Source: an uncultured Flavobacteriaceae bacterium
GTDB lineage: Bacteria; Bacteroidota; Bacteroidia; Flavobacteriales; Flavobacteriaceae
Assembly: GCA_938084555.1 (NCBI GenBank)
Contig: CALKFR010000008.1
Location: 61,731 to 125,730, forward strand
DNA: 64,000 bases
Direction: 5' to 3'
Position numbers and translations under genes: made by a program. Under the pieces are notes generated by a model. That model worked only from the letters and a program-made list of their open reading frames with translations, did not search any database and was not told where the DNA came from. Shown in pieces: positions 1 through 8,562 of this stretch (the stretch's first letter is position 1; every line of letters begins with the position of its first letter).

Positions 1-233
1 GCTGGAATATTATGAGCTGGAATTTTAATGGTAGTGTTTTTAGAAATATTTCTTCCAGTTTTTTCTGCTCTAGTTTTTATTATAAAGCTTCCGAAACCTC
101 TTAAATAAACATTTTCTCCTTGTTCTAAAGCACTTTTAACTTCTGTCATAAATGCTTCTACTGTTGCTAACACATCTGCCTTTTCAATTCCTGATTTGTC
201 CGAAATTTTTGACACAATATCTGCTTTCGTCAT
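1..233 (-). CDS. HU/IHF-family DNA-binding protein, partial (C-terminus outside window)
   Basis: Reading leftward from the ATG at 233, the frame is open to the window edge and gives about 77 residues beginning MTKADIVSKISDKSGIEK. The LRGFGSF stretch and the following basic arm segment ending in an IPA motif are typical of HU/IHF proteins, which bind and bend DNA as dimers in the nucleoid. About 20 residues of the usual 95-100 are missing because the window starts inside the gene. It is divergent from mutY. Which HU paralogue this is cannot be told. Confidence 0.9.
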   Translation of the reverse strand, partial: MTKADIVSKISDKSGIEKADVLATVEAFMTEVKSALEQGENVYLRGFGSFIIKTRAEKTGRNISKNTTIKIPAHNIP

Positions 234-270
234 GTTCTATATTTTATATTTTTCCCTAAAAATTTGCTGG

Positions 271-278
271 CAAATATA
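271..278 (-). promoter_or_regulatory. -7 promoter element for the HU gene
   Basis: Read on the minus strand this is TATATTTG, a perfect match to the Bacteroidota TAnnTTTG element. It lies 37 bases upstream of the HU start codon. No clear -33 TTTG is visible at the expected distance, so the call rests on the -7 box and position. Confidence 0.5.
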
Positions 279-361
279 TGATAATTAATCTATTCCATAA
301 AAAGAAACATATAAAAATATATCAATTTTAAGACGTAATATTGTAAGCATAATTATTTTTA

Positions 362-1417
362 ATGAATTTTTCTAATACATTAATTTACTGGTATTTACAA
401 ACCAATAGAGATTTGCCATGGCGCAAAACTAGAGACCCTTATCTGGTTTGGCTATCTGAAATTATCCTTCAGCAAACAAGAGTCTCTCAAGGAATGAGTT
501 ATTACCTGGCTTTTTCTTCTGTTTTTCCAACAGTTGAAGATCTTGCAAATGCAGAGGAAAGTAAAGTTTTAAAAATGTGGCAAGGATTAGGATATTATTC
601 TAGAGCTAGAAACCTACATTTTACGGCTAAATATATATCTAAAGAGTTGTGTGGAAAATTTCCATCAAGTTATAAAGAACTTATAAAATTAAAAGGGATT
701 GGAGATTATACAGCCTCAGCTATATCTTCAATTTGTTTTGATGAACCTGCAGCAGTAGTTGACGGCAATGTTTATAGAGTATTAGCAAGATTTTTTAAAA
801 TTGATACGCCTATAAATAGTACAAAAGGGATTAAAGAGTTTAAAAGTTTAGCACAATCGTTACTTGACAATAATAAACCAGGGATATATAATCAAGCAAT
901 TATGGATTTTGGTGCGCTTCAATGTAAACCTAAAAGCCCAAATTGCTTTCAATGCCCAATGAGTTCAAATTGTATAGCTTTTGAAAAAAAACTTGTTAAA
1001 GAGTTGCCTGTCAAAGAAAAGAAACTGAAAGTTAAAAAGAAGTATTTTAATTTTTTTGTGTTTGTAACCAAGGATCGTAAAACAATTTTTGAGAAACGAA
1101 GTGGCAATGGTATTTGGCAAGGTTTATATCAATTTCCATTAATAGAAACCGTTAAGGAAACACATTTAGGAGATTTAGTTAATTCATCAGATTTTCAAGC
1201 ACTTGTTCCCACGAATGCAACAATTCAATTATTTAATGAACATTCAATTATACACAAGCTATCTCATCAACATTTATTTACAAAATTTTGGATTATAAAA
1301 ACCGATCATTACAATAGAGCAACAATCAATTGGGATTCATTGGAGCTATTTCCTACATCAGTCTTAATAGCCAACTTTATGAGAGAATTCAACTCAAAAT
1401 TCAATCAAATTTTTTAG
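362..1417 (+). CDS. mutY: A/G-specific adenine DNA glycosylase MutY
   Basis: Base-excision repair enzyme that removes adenine mispaired with 8-oxoguanine. The 351 residues have the family order: a helix-hairpin-helix glycosylase domain (about 1-185), four iron-sulfur cysteines (C188, C195, C198, C204, spaced 6, 2 and 5), and a C-terminal NUDIX-like domain from about 220. The expected catalytic pair is present: E33 in LSEIILQQT and D134 in VVDGNVYRV. The length is normal. It begins a mutY-ssb-gldE-gldD run that is common in Flavobacteriia; the gap to ssb is 30 bases. Confidence 0.96.
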   Translation: MNFSNTLIYWYLQTNRDLPWRKTRDPYLVWLSEIILQQTRVSQGMSYYLAFSSVFPTVEDLANAEESKVLKMWQGLGYYSRARNLHFTAKYISKELCGKFPSSYKELIKLKGIGDYTASAISSICFDEPAAVVDGNVYRVLARFFKIDTPINSTKGIKEFKSLAQSLLDNNKPGIYNQAIMDFGALQCKPKSPNCFQCPMSSNCIAFEKKLVKELPVKEKKLKVKKKYFNFFVFVTKDRKTIFEKRSGNGIWQGLYQFPLIETVKETHLGDLVNSSDFQALVPTNATIQLFNEHSIIHKLSHQHLFTKFWIIKTDHYNRATINWDSLELFPTSVLIANFMREFNSKFNQIF

Positions 1418-1447
1418 TACATTTGATATAATAATCTAAATTAAGTA

Positions 1448-1879
1448 ATGTCTGGAACAATAAATAAAGTAATATTAATAGGTCATTTAGGAGATGAGGT
1501 AAAAATGAATTATTTTGAGGGAGGCAACTCTTTAGGGCGTTTCCCAATAGCAACCAATGAAAGTTATACAAATAAGCAAACAGGACAAAAAGTTACCAAT
1601 ACTGAATGGCATTCTATAGTGGTTAGAAATAAACTTGCTGAAATATGTGAAAAATATTTATCTAAAGGGGATAAGGTTTATTGTGAGGGACGCATCAAAA
1701 CTCGTCAGTGGTTACAAGATGGTCAAAAACGTTACACCACAGAAATTCATGTAGCTAATATGACTTTTTTATCTACTAAAAAAGCAATTGAAGGATCTAC
1801 TTTAACTAGTTCAGACAAATCTTCAATAATAACTTCCCCAGAGAAAAATGAAACTATTGAAGACGATTTACCATTTTAA
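1448..1879 (+). CDS. ssb: Single-stranded DNA-binding protein
   Basis: The 143-residue protein has an OB-fold (about 1-112) with the usual NKVILIGHLG start and TEWHSIVVRNKLAE core, then a short flexible linker and the acidic tip DDLPF. That tip docks partner proteins of replication and repair in known SSBs. The linker here is only about 25 residues, shorter than in many SSBs. It lies between mutY and gldE on the same strand. The genome could carry other ssb copies. Confidence 0.95.
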   Translation: MSGTINKVILIGHLGDEVKMNYFEGGNSLGRFPIATNESYTNKQTGQKVTNTEWHSIVVRNKLAEICEKYLSKGDKVYCEGRIKTRQWLQDGQKRYTTEIHVANMTFLSTKKAIEGSTLTSSDKSSIITSPEKNETIEDDLPF

Positions 1880-1900
1880 AAAACCATAAAATTTTACTAT

Positions 1901-3241
1901 TTGGATTCAGACCCTGAAATTTTATTACAACTTATGGCTCAGTTAGATCTCCTGTCTTTAACTGCAATTATTTTTTTTATTGTATTACTTTTTTGTTCTG
2001 CTTTAATATCTGGAACCGAGGTTGCTTTTTTCTCTTTGTCGAAAACAGATATTATAAAAATTTCTGACGAAAGTAAAGAACAAAACCCAGTTGTATCACT
2101 TTTACAAAACCCAAGTAAATTACTTGCTACTATATTAATTACTAATAATTTTATAAATATTCTCATAGTATTAATTTTTGCATCTCTTGGAGAAGTTTTT
2201 TTTAAAGAGCAAAATTTATCACTCACAATAATAGGCTTCACACTCCCGTCAAGTGTAGTTAAATTTTCAATTGAAGTGGTATTAGTTACGTTCCTTATTC
2301 TTCTCTTTGGAGAGGTATTACCAAAAGTTTATGCTTCTAGAAGAGCTCTTAGGTTTTGTAATTTGATGTGGAGACCTCTTCAATTTCTGACATTTTTTTT
2401 AACCCCTTTAAGCTCTCCTTTAATAAATTTAACCAATATTATTGAAAAAAAATTAGGGAGTAAAAATTCAAATTTTTCAGTAGAAATTCTATCAAAGGCA
2501 TTAGAACTTACTTCAGAAGGATCAACAACAAAAGAAGAACAAAAAATTTTAGAAGGAATTGTGAGTTTTGGGAATACTGAAACGGTTCAAATTATGAAAC
2601 CAAGAATTGACATTTTTGCCTTGTCTTATGAGGAATCTTATAATGAGGTATTAAAAAAAATTTTAAATAATGGCTATTCTAGAAATCCAGTTTACAAGGA
2701 TTCTATAGATAATATTGTTGGGGTTTTATATTCAAAAGACTTACTTGGCTTTCTAGATAAAAAAGGATTTAAGTGGCAAAAGTTATTAAGAGAACCATTT
2801 TTTGTGCCTGAAAACAAAAAATTAGATGATCTTTTGGTTGAATTTAGAGAAAGAAAAAATCATTTAGCCATAGTTGTAGATGAATATGGAGGAACTAGTG
2901 GTATTGTTACTTTAGAGGATGTCATTGAGGAGATAGTAGGTGAAATTAATGATGAGTTTGATACAGATGATCTTTCATATTCAAAAATTGATGCCAATAA
3001 TTATATTTTTGATGGTAAAATTACGATTAAAGATTTTTGTAAAGTCTTAGAAGAGACTAAAGAAGAAAAATTTGAGGAATACAAAGGTGAGTCTGAAACT
3101 ATAGCGGGTTTTATTCTAGAAATATCAGGAAAATTTCCAAAAATTGGAGAAAAAATAAATTTTGATATATATACTTTTACTATTGAGGCGTTAGACAGAA
3201 AGAGGATTAAACAATTAAAAGTTACAAGAAATCATGAATAG
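1901..3241 (+). CDS. gldE: Gliding motility-associated protein GldE (CNNM/CBS membrane protein)
   Basis: Inner-membrane protein of the CorC/HlyC-like family. It has a DUF21/CNNM transmembrane region (about 15-190), paired CBS domains (about 230-345, including EYGGTSGIVTLEDVIEEIVG), and a CorC-type C-terminal domain (about 365-446). GldE is associated with gliding and type IX secretion in Flavobacterium, and gldD follows with an 8-base overlap, which strongly supports the assignment. The start is a TTG at 1901 giving MDSDPEILLQ, which resembles the MDP-type N-termini I recall for GldE. The next ATG, at 1934, would remove this segment. Its biochemical role is not established; ion transport is one possibility. 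Confidence 0.9.
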   Translation: MDSDPEILLQLMAQLDLLSLTAIIFFIVLLFCSALISGTEVAFFSLSKTDIIKISDESKEQNPVVSLLQNPSKLLATILITNNFINILIVLIFASLGEVFFKEQNLSLTIIGFTLPSSVVKFSIEVVLVTFLILLFGEVLPKVYASRRALRFCNLMWRPLQFLTFFLTPLSSPLINLTNIIEKKLGSKNSNFSVEILSKALELTSEGSTTKEEQKILEGIVSFGNTETVQIMKPRIDIFALSYEESYNEVLKKILNNGYSRNPVYKDSIDNIVGVLYSKDLLGFLDKKGFKWQKLLREPFFVPENKKLDDLLVEFRERKNHLAIVVDEYGGTSGIVTLEDVIEEIVGEINDEFDTDDLSYSKIDANNYIFDGKITIKDFCKVLEETKEEKFEEYKGESETIAGFILEISGKFPKIGEKINFDIYTFTIEALDRKRIKQLKVTRNHE

Positions 3242-3785
3242 ATTCTTTTTTAGTATAATTATTTTTTCCTGCATTTCTTGCTCTGAAGAAACCTTACCTA
3301 AGCCAAAAGCATTTTTGAATTTAGAATATAAGAAGCCAGTCTATCAAGAATTGCTTTTAAAAAGACCCTACGCATTTGAGATTTCTAAACGAGTAAAAAT
3401 AAAAGACAGCCCCAATAATTGGCTCAAGCTAGAATACCCAAGATTAAAAGCATCTATAGACATCACCTACAGAAAAATAGATAAAAATTTACGAGAGCTA
3501 TTGGTAGAGTCAGAAAAATTAGTTTTCAAACATACTTCTAGAGCAGAACAGATTTCTTCAAATAATTATGTAAACGATAAGGAAATGATCTATGGTACCC
3601 TTTATAATATTACTGGAAATGCAGCTTCTCATATTCAATTTCATATCACAGATAGTACAAATCATTTTATAAAAGGAGCTTTATATTTTAAGATTAAACC
3701 AAATTATGACTCTTTACTTCCTGCGATAAATTATATAAAAAATGACATATTCCATTTAATGGAGACTTTTAAATGGGAGCAATAA
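3234..3785 (+). CDS. gldD: Gliding motility lipoprotein GldD
   Basis: The 183-residue protein starts with a lipoprotein signal (FSIIIFSCISCSEET, lipobox cysteine at about residue 16), followed by a globular domain without enzymatic motifs. GldD is a lipoprotein required for gliding motility and type IX secretion in Flavobacterium johnsoniae. The ATG lies inside the end of gldE, so the two are probably translationally coupled. The length and the stretch KPKAFLNLEYKKPVY fit GldD. Identification rests on sequence feel plus the gldE partner. Confidence 0.9.
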   Translation: MNRFFFSIIIFSCISCSEETLPKPKAFLNLEYKKPVYQELLLKRPYAFEISKRVKIKDSPNNWLKLEYPRLKASIDITYRKIDKNLRELLVESEKLVFKHTSRAEQISSNNYVNDKEMIYGTLYNITGNAASHIQFHITDSTNHFIKGALYFKIKPNYDSLLPAINYIKNDIFHLMETFKWEQ

Positions 3786-3827
3786 ATTAATTTCATAGCA
3801 ATTTATAATTCGCCATTAAAGTTTTAT

Positions 3828-4841
3828 CTATGCTTTTCTACTCTGAAGCCACAGGTAAAATTGAACTCCAAATAATAGTGCCCCAGAAAGTAAATGAACT
3901 GCCTGGGTTCCCAAAGGGAATTCTGCATAGTACATTAAAATTCCAGTAATGGTCTCTAAAAAAAGTAAAACTAAAATCCACTTCACTAATTTATAGCCTA
4001 ATTTATGAAGTTGATTTAGATAAAATAATCCAAAATTCACTAAGATAATTGCGATTGTAAATGATCGATGAAAATAAAACTTAAAGCTAGGGTTCATTAA
4101 ACTATACTCTTTATTTTCAAAACCAAATAATTTTACTTGCTCATCTATAAATTGACGGACCTGAGTCCCCATTGCTATCTGAATTATAGAAAAAATGATA
4201 GACGCTATAAGAAGTTTGTTAAATAAAGAATGGTATTTGAAAACTGTTTTTTCTTTTCTAATGATAAATAATAGACGAAGTATAAGACCTATAATTAATA
4301 GACCGATTACCATATGAATAGTAATCATTGTAGGTTTTAAATTACTGTCAACAACCATTTTTCCTAAAAAAGCTTCAATTAACATAAAGAAAAAGGCAAT
4401 AAATGATAGTATTGGAATCCATTTATTTTCTTTTCTGAATTTTAGAGAACCAGCGAGTAGAAACAGAAAAATAAAACCAGATAGTACAGTTATTAATCTA
4501 TTAATATACTCAACCCAAGTATGAAATTTATTAAAGGTTGCATATTCATGTTTGGTGTATTCTTCCCAGTTTGTTTCATCAAAAACTGATGAAGTATTTA
4601 CTTTTTTTTCAGCTACATAAAGCACCTCATTTTTAATGATAATAATGCCTTTCTCATAGGTAGAATTTGGTTGCCATGTAATTTGTTCCTCAGAGGTTGG
4701 TGGGATATAATAGCCAAAACATTTCGGCCAATCAGGGCACCCCATTCCAGAGCCTGTCATTCTAACAATTGAACCGGCCAAAAAGATTAGATAAAGACTT
4801 GCTAAAGTTACTTTAACAATCGTAGGAAATCGATTTTTCAT
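3828..4841 (-). CDS. ctaA: Heme A synthase (COX15/CtaA family)
   Basis: Integral membrane monooxygenase that converts heme O to heme A for cytochrome aa3-type oxidases. About eight hydrophobic segments are visible. Family signatures include the N-terminal GSIVRMTGSGMGCPDWPKC, HTWVEYINRL near the second helix, TIHMVIGLLII and HLLSGALLFG. A hydrophilic insert between the first two helices (about residues 45-105) resembles the loop of Bacteroidota homologues. The reading frame extends to a GTG at 4859, but a -7 promoter box covers that codon, so I prefer the ATG at 4841. No oxidase genes are nearby. Confidence 0.92.
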   Translation of the reverse strand: MKNRFPTIVKVTLASLYLIFLAGSIVRMTGSGMGCPDWPKCFGYYIPPTSEEQITWQPNSTYEKGIIIIKNEVLYVAEKKVNTSSVFDETNWEEYTKHEYATFNKFHTWVEYINRLITVLSGFIFLFLLAGSLKFRKENKWIPILSFIAFFFMLIEAFLGKMVVDSNLKPTMITIHMVIGLLIIGLILRLLFIIRKEKTVFKYHSLFNKLLIASIIFSIIQIAMGTQVRQFIDEQVKLFGFENKEYSLMNPSFKFYFHRSFTIAIILVNFGLFYLNQLHKLGYKLVKWILVLLFLETITGILMYYAEFPLGTQAVHLLSGALLFGVQFYLWLQSRKA

Positions 4842-4858
4842 CTGAATGAAATTTTTCA

Positions 4859-4866
4859 CAAAGGTA
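4859..4866 (-). promoter_or_regulatory. -7 promoter element for heme A synthase
   Basis: The minus-strand reading is TACCTTTG, a full match to TAnnTTTG, 18 bases before the ATG at 4841. A TTTA that could act as the -33 box lies about 20 bases further upstream. Its position argues against initiation at the in-frame GTG at 4859. Confidence 0.5.
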
Positions 4867-4940
4867 AATTAAAAACAACTAAAATAAAGTTCTATTTCTA
4901 GAAGTCTTTTCTTTATAATGAGTTTAAATTGTAAAGGTTT

Positions 4941-5294
4941 TTATTTCAATTCAGACGCGGTATATACATCACCTCCAGCTATACTTGTAATGAAAGAGCT
5001 TATATCTTTTGGTGTAGTTTTGTTCCTGTCAAATGCTACTGTGGCAATACTATCTGAGAAAATTACTGTAGCATTGGTTACCCCCTCTTTTTTTGACAGT
5101 TTAGATTGAATTATTTTAGCACAACCAATTTCACAGGTCATTCCTGAAATAGTAAATGACGCAGTTTGAATTTTAGTTATTTGAGGAATGCCACTTTTTA
5201 GGTCTTTATTTGCTAGTTTTTCATTATCAACTGAACAAGACCAAAGCAAAAGAAAGCTAAACGTAAGTGATAAAAAAAATGATTTAGTAATCAT
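4941..5294 (-). CDS. Small lipoprotein with a heavy-metal-associated (HMA) domain
   Basis: From the ATG at 5294 the product is 117 residues: a lipoprotein signal (FFLSLTFSFLLLWSCS), a short linker, and one HMA domain starting FTISGMTCEIGCAKIIQSKL. The GMTC-x2-GC site is the usual copper/zinc-binding pair of this fold, although here the motif is CEIGC. It likely binds a soft metal on the periplasmic side of a membrane. An upstream ATG at 5321 is less likely because a -7 promoter box lies one base before it. No metal-transport ATPase is adjacent, so partner and metal are unknown. Confidence 0.82.
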   Translation of the reverse strand: MITKSFFLSLTFSFLLLWSCSVDNEKLANKDLKSGIPQITKIQTASFTISGMTCEIGCAKIIQSKLSKKEGVTNATVIFSDSIATVAFDRNKTTPKDISSFITSIAGGDVYTASELK

Positions 5295-5322
5295 GATTGC
5301 TTTTCGTAATTGTTTTATCATA

Positions 5323-5330
5323 CAAATTTA
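5323..5330 (-). promoter_or_regulatory. -7 promoter element for the HMA lipoprotein
   Basis: The minus-strand reading is TAAATTTG, matching TAnnTTTG. It sits 28 bases before the ATG at 5294 and almost touches the in-frame ATG at 5321, which favours the downstream start. No convincing -33 box was seen. Confidence 0.45.
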
Positions 5331-5392
5331 TGTATTTAATGAGGTATATCTTAAGATTTATTTCATTTTTGTATGTCAATAAAAAGTAGATC

Positions 5393-6265
5393 ATGAGTAA
5401 CGATTATAAAAAGTGGATTTATCTTATAGTTTTAGCTATAATTTGGGGAAGTTCATTTATACTTATAAAAAAATCTTTAATCGGTTTAACTCCCATACAA
5501 TTGGGAGCATTGAGAACTTTTATTGCCGGATTATTTGTGCTTTTAATTGGATTTAGAAGCTTAAAAAAGATTAAAAAACATCAATGGAAGTATATTGTAG
5601 TTAGTTCCTTGTTAGGCACTTTATTTCCTGCTTTCTTTTTTGCATTTGCAATTACTGGAATAGATAGCTCAGTAGCTTCAATTCTGAACTCTTTAACTTC
5701 ACTAAATGCACTTATTATAGGAACATTATTTTTTGGAGTTATATTCAAGAGAATTCAACTATTTGGTGTACTCATCGGCCTAGCTGGAACAATCATGTTG
5801 ATTATGGAAAGCTCTTCTTTAAACCCAAATCAAAATTATTGGTATGCTATTTTTGTGCTTACAGCCTCTATAGGATATGCTTTTAACGTAAATATCATTA
5901 AAAAATATTTATCAGACATTACTGCTATGAGCATTACCGCCGGGCACTTTATTTTATTGATTCTTCCTGTATTTCTAATATTATTGTTTTCAGGTTTTTT
6001 CTCCTCAATAGAGTTTACCCCTCAAACAAATTCCTCAATTATGTATTTAATAATACTTTCTATAGTTGGAACAGGTTTAGCAAAAATTATGTTTAATAAA
6101 CTAATTCAAATATCTTCTCCTGTTTTTTCTACTTCAGTTGCGTATTTAATTCCGATAGTTGCAATTATTTGGGGTTTTATTGATGGAGAAAAGGTGAGTT
6201 ATCTTCAGTTATTATCTGGGATAATTATATTATTGGGAATATATATTGTAAATAGAGTTAAATAA
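5393..6265 (+). CDS. EamA-family (DMT) membrane transporter
   Basis: The 290-residue protein has about ten hydrophobic helices arranged as two EamA repeats (about 8-138 and 150-288). The first repeat opens with IYLIVLAIIWGSSFILIKKS, a typical start for drug/metabolite transporters, and the second ends with GIIILLGIYIVN. Members export small metabolites such as amino acids, but the substrate cannot be read from sequence. It is a lone gene between the divergent HMA lipoprotein and rplU. Confidence 0.88.
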   Translation: MSNDYKKWIYLIVLAIIWGSSFILIKKSLIGLTPIQLGALRTFIAGLFVLLIGFRSLKKIKKHQWKYIVVSSLLGTLFPAFFFAFAITGIDSSVASILNSLTSLNALIIGTLFFGVIFKRIQLFGVLIGLAGTIMLIMESSSLNPNQNYWYAIFVLTASIGYAFNVNIIKKYLSDITAMSITAGHFILLILPVFLILLFSGFFSSIEFTPQTNSSIMYLIILSIVGTGLAKIMFNKLIQISSPVFSTSVAYLIPIVAIIWGFIDGEKVSYLQLLSGIIILLGIYIVNRVK

Positions 6266-6342
6266 AAATAGCCATAAACCTACGATAAACCTTTCAAAGA
6301 AGAGTTATTATTATTAGAGGTCTCTTTTTTGACCATTTGCTG

Positions 6343-6373
6343 TTGTTTTATTTTAAAAATAAAAGTATATTTG
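6343..6373 (+). promoter_or_regulatory. Promoter of rplU-rpmA
   Basis: TTG at 6343-6345, a 20-base spacer and TATATTTG at 6366-6373 form a good Bacteroidota promoter. It lies inside the upstream extension of the rplU reading frame, so it also shows that translation starts at the ATG at 6436 and not at the in-frame ATG at 6337. The leader would be about 58 bases long. Confidence 0.7.
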
Positions 6374-6435
6374 CACCCGCATTTTCAATATTGAAATTGC
6401 ATATTTTAATTAATGCTAATAACAAACTTAATAGT

Positions 6436-6957
6436 ATGTACGCAATTGTAGAGATAGCAGGGCAGCAGTTTAAAGTAGCAAAAGACCAAAAAGTATACGT
6501 TCATCGTTTAAAAGAAGCAGAAGGTTCTAAAGTAACTTTCAATAAAGTAATGCTTTTAGAAGATGGTAAAAACGTTACTGTTGGCGCCCCAGCTATAGAA
6601 GGAGCCGAAGTTAAGGCCAAAATTTTAGGTCACCTCAAAGGTGATAAAGTAATCGTTTTCAAAAAGAAAAGAAGAAAAGGATACAAAAAGAAAAACGGAC
6701 ACCGTCAGTATTTAAGCGAAATTCAAATAGAGAGTATTGCTGCATCAGGTGCAAAGAAAGCTCCAGCAAAAAAGGCAGCTGCTCCCAAAAAGGAAGAAAA
6801 AGCAGTAAAAGCTCCTAAAGCTGAAGTAAAGGAAACAGCATCTACTGATGTAAGTTCTATGACTGTAGCTCAATTAAAAGCTCTGGCTAAAGAAAAAGGT
6901 ATCTCAGGATATACTTCTTTAAAGAAAGCAGAATTAATAGAGGTATTAAGTAAATAA
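6436..6957 (+). CDS. rplU: 50S ribosomal protein L21 with a C-terminal SAP/Rho-N-like extension
   Basis: Residues 1 to about 102 are a standard bacterial L21 (MYAIVEIAGQQFKVAKDQK; KKKRRKGYKKKNGHRQY), which binds 23S rRNA in the large subunit. A Lys/Ala-rich linker follows (about 108-140), then a small helical domain of about 35 residues (MTVAQLKALAKEKGISGYTS) that resembles the Rho N-terminal/SAP fold. The total is 173 residues, against about 100 for a plain L21. Bacteroidota L21 proteins often carry such tails. rpmA follows after 28 bases. Confidence 0.95.
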   Translation: MYAIVEIAGQQFKVAKDQKVYVHRLKEAEGSKVTFNKVMLLEDGKNVTVGAPAIEGAEVKAKILGHLKGDKVIVFKKKRRKGYKKKNGHRQYLSEIQIESIAASGAKKAPAKKAAAPKKEEKAVKAPKAEVKETASTDVSSMTVAQLKALAKEKGISGYTSLKKAELIEVLSK

Positions 6958-6985
6958 AAAATTTCAATTTTAAAACCATAGTATC

Positions 6986-7246
6986 ATGGCACATAAAAAA
7001 GGAGTAGGTAGTTCGAAGAATGGTAGAGAATCAGAATCGAAACGACTAGGAGTTAAAATTTTTGGAGGACAAGCAGCAATAGCTGGTAACATTATAGTTC
7101 GTCAAAGAGGAACCACTCACAATCCAGGCGAAAATGTATATATGGGGAAAGACCATACATTACATGCCAAAGTTGATGGAGTTGTTGCTTTTAGAAAGAA
7201 AAAAGATAACAGATCGTATGTTTCTGTTGTTCCTTTCGAAGCATAG
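6986..7246 (+). CDS. rpmA: 50S ribosomal protein L27
   Basis: The 86 residues match L27, a large-subunit protein near the peptidyl-transferase centre: [20 protein letters not shown] at the start, then [28 protein letters not shown] split over the core. The glycine-rich N-terminus starts directly after Met-Ala, so no cleavable leader of the Firmicutes type is present. It is cotranscribed with rplU and followed by a strong terminator. Confidence 0.97.
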   Translation: MAHKKGVGSSKNGRESESKRLGVKIFGGQAAIAGNIIVRQRGTTHNPGENVYMGKDHTLHAKVDGVVAFRKKKDNRSYVSVVPFEA

Positions 7247-7268
7247 ACAATACCACTTTAAAATATTA

Positions 7269-7298
7269 AACGTCCAAACTTTGTTTGGACGTTTTTTT
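7269..7298 (+). terminator. Rho-independent terminator after rpmA
   Basis: CGTCCAAAC and GTTTGGACG form a perfect 9-base stem around a 3-base loop, followed by seven T. It ends the rplU-rpmA transcript and separates it from waaA. Confidence 0.9.
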
Positions 7299-7324
7299 AT
7301 GTCCTATTTTGTACATTTACACTG

Positions 7325-8560
7325 ATGACTTTTTTCTACAATTTCATAATGCATCTCACTTATTTCTTTTTAAGAAACTATGCCTTAGTTAATTCAAAAA
7401 TGAAATTATTCATTAGTGGAAGAGAAAAAACTTTTGAGAAACTCTCATTACTTAAAAAAAATGATCATAAAATATGGTTTCATGTTGCTTCCTTAGGTGA
7501 ATTTGAACAAGCTATACCAATAATAGAAGCGGTTAAAAACAATTACCAAGAGTATAAAATTATAGTTACATTTTTTTCTCCTTCAGGATATGAAATCAGA
7601 AAAAACTCAAACTTAGCAGATCTTGTTTGCTACTTGCCATTTGATACTAAAGCCAATATGAAGAGGTTTGTAGAGATCGTTCATCCTGAAGTTGCAATTA
7701 TTGTTAAGTATGAATTTTGGCCAAATTTACTAAGGCAGTTAAAAAAAGAATCTATACCAACAATTTTAGTTTCGGGTATTTTTAGAGAAAATCAATTTTT
7801 CTTTAATCCCATAGGAAAATGGATGCGAAAATCTTTGACCGCATTTCATCATTTTTTTGTACAAGATTTATCTTCAAAAAGTTTATTAGAATCCATAAAA
7901 TTTAATAACATTTCTATAACGGGAGATACCCGTTTTGATCGTGTTTCAAAGATTTTAGAACAAGATAACTCCTTGCCATTTATATCAGAATTTAAAAACA
8001 ATCAATATACTATTGTTGCTGGGAGTACATGGAGGGAAGATGAAGAACTTTTGGCACACTATATTAATAATTCTCAAGGAGAAAAATTTATAATAGCACC
8101 ACATACGGTAGATTCTAAATCTATACATAAATTAAAAGCATCACTGAAAAAAGAAACCATTTTATATTCTGAGAAAGAGGGAAAAAATCTCTCAGAGTAT
8201 ACGGTCTTTATTATAGACACTATAGGGCTATTAACTAAAATATATTCTTATGCAGATGCTGCATACGTAGGAGGAGCATTTGGGACAGGGTTGCATAATA
8301 TATTGGAACCAGCAACATTTGGAATTCCTATTGTTATCGGACCTGAGTATAGTAAGTTTAAGGAGGCATTAGATTTAGTAGAGTTAAACGGTTGTATTTC
8401 TATAAATAATCAGTTAACATTTTCTAGTATTTTTAGAAGATTAAAAAATGATATTTACTTTAGAAATGAAACGGGTAAAATAAATGACATTTATATTAAA
8501 AAAAATAAAGGAGCTACAGCTCAAATAATGCAGTATATTAACACACAATTAAGTTTATAA
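7325..8560 (+). CDS. waaA: 3-deoxy-D-manno-octulosonic acid (Kdo) transferase
   Basis: Glycosyltransferase that attaches Kdo to lipid A on the inner face of the cytoplasmic membrane. The 411-residue length is normal. A hydrophobic N-terminal anchor (about 1-22) precedes the GT30 domain with HVASLGEFEQAIPIIEA and LVSGIFRENQFFF, and a GT-B C-terminal half with VAGSTWREDEELL, AAYVGGAFGTGLHNILEPA and GIPIVIGPEYSKF. The position between the rpmA terminator and the sulfur transporter genes suggests its own promoter in the short gap, though none is clear. Confidence 0.93.
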   Translation: MTFFYNFIMHLTYFFLRNYALVNSKMKLFISGREKTFEKLSLLKKNDHKIWFHVASLGEFEQAIPIIEAVKNNYQEYKIIVTFFSPSGYEIRKNSNLADLVCYLPFDTKANMKRFVEIVHPEVAIIVKYEFWPNLLRQLKKESIPTILVSGIFRENQFFFNPIGKWMRKSLTAFHHFFVQDLSSKSLLESIKFNNISITGDTRFDRVSKILEQDNSLPFISEFKNNQYTIVAGSTWREDEELLAHYINNSQGEKFIIAPHTVDSKSIHKLKASLKKETILYSEKEGKNLSEYTVFIIDTIGLLTKIYSYADAAYVGGAFGTGLHNILEPATFGIPIVIGPEYSKFKEALDLVELNGCISINNQLTFSSIFRRLKNDIYFRNETGKINDIYIKKNKGATAQIMQYINTQLSL

Positions 8561-8562
8561 AT

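Noticed and set aside
4918..5382. Plus-strand open frames opposite the HMA lipoprotein
   Set aside because: The minus-strand frame has a signal peptide and HMA motif; the plus-strand frames show no domain and are shadows in AT-rich DNA.
6337..6435. Upstream in-frame extension of L21
   Set aside because: It contains the rplU promoter boxes, and L21 proteins begin at MYAIVEIAGQQ.
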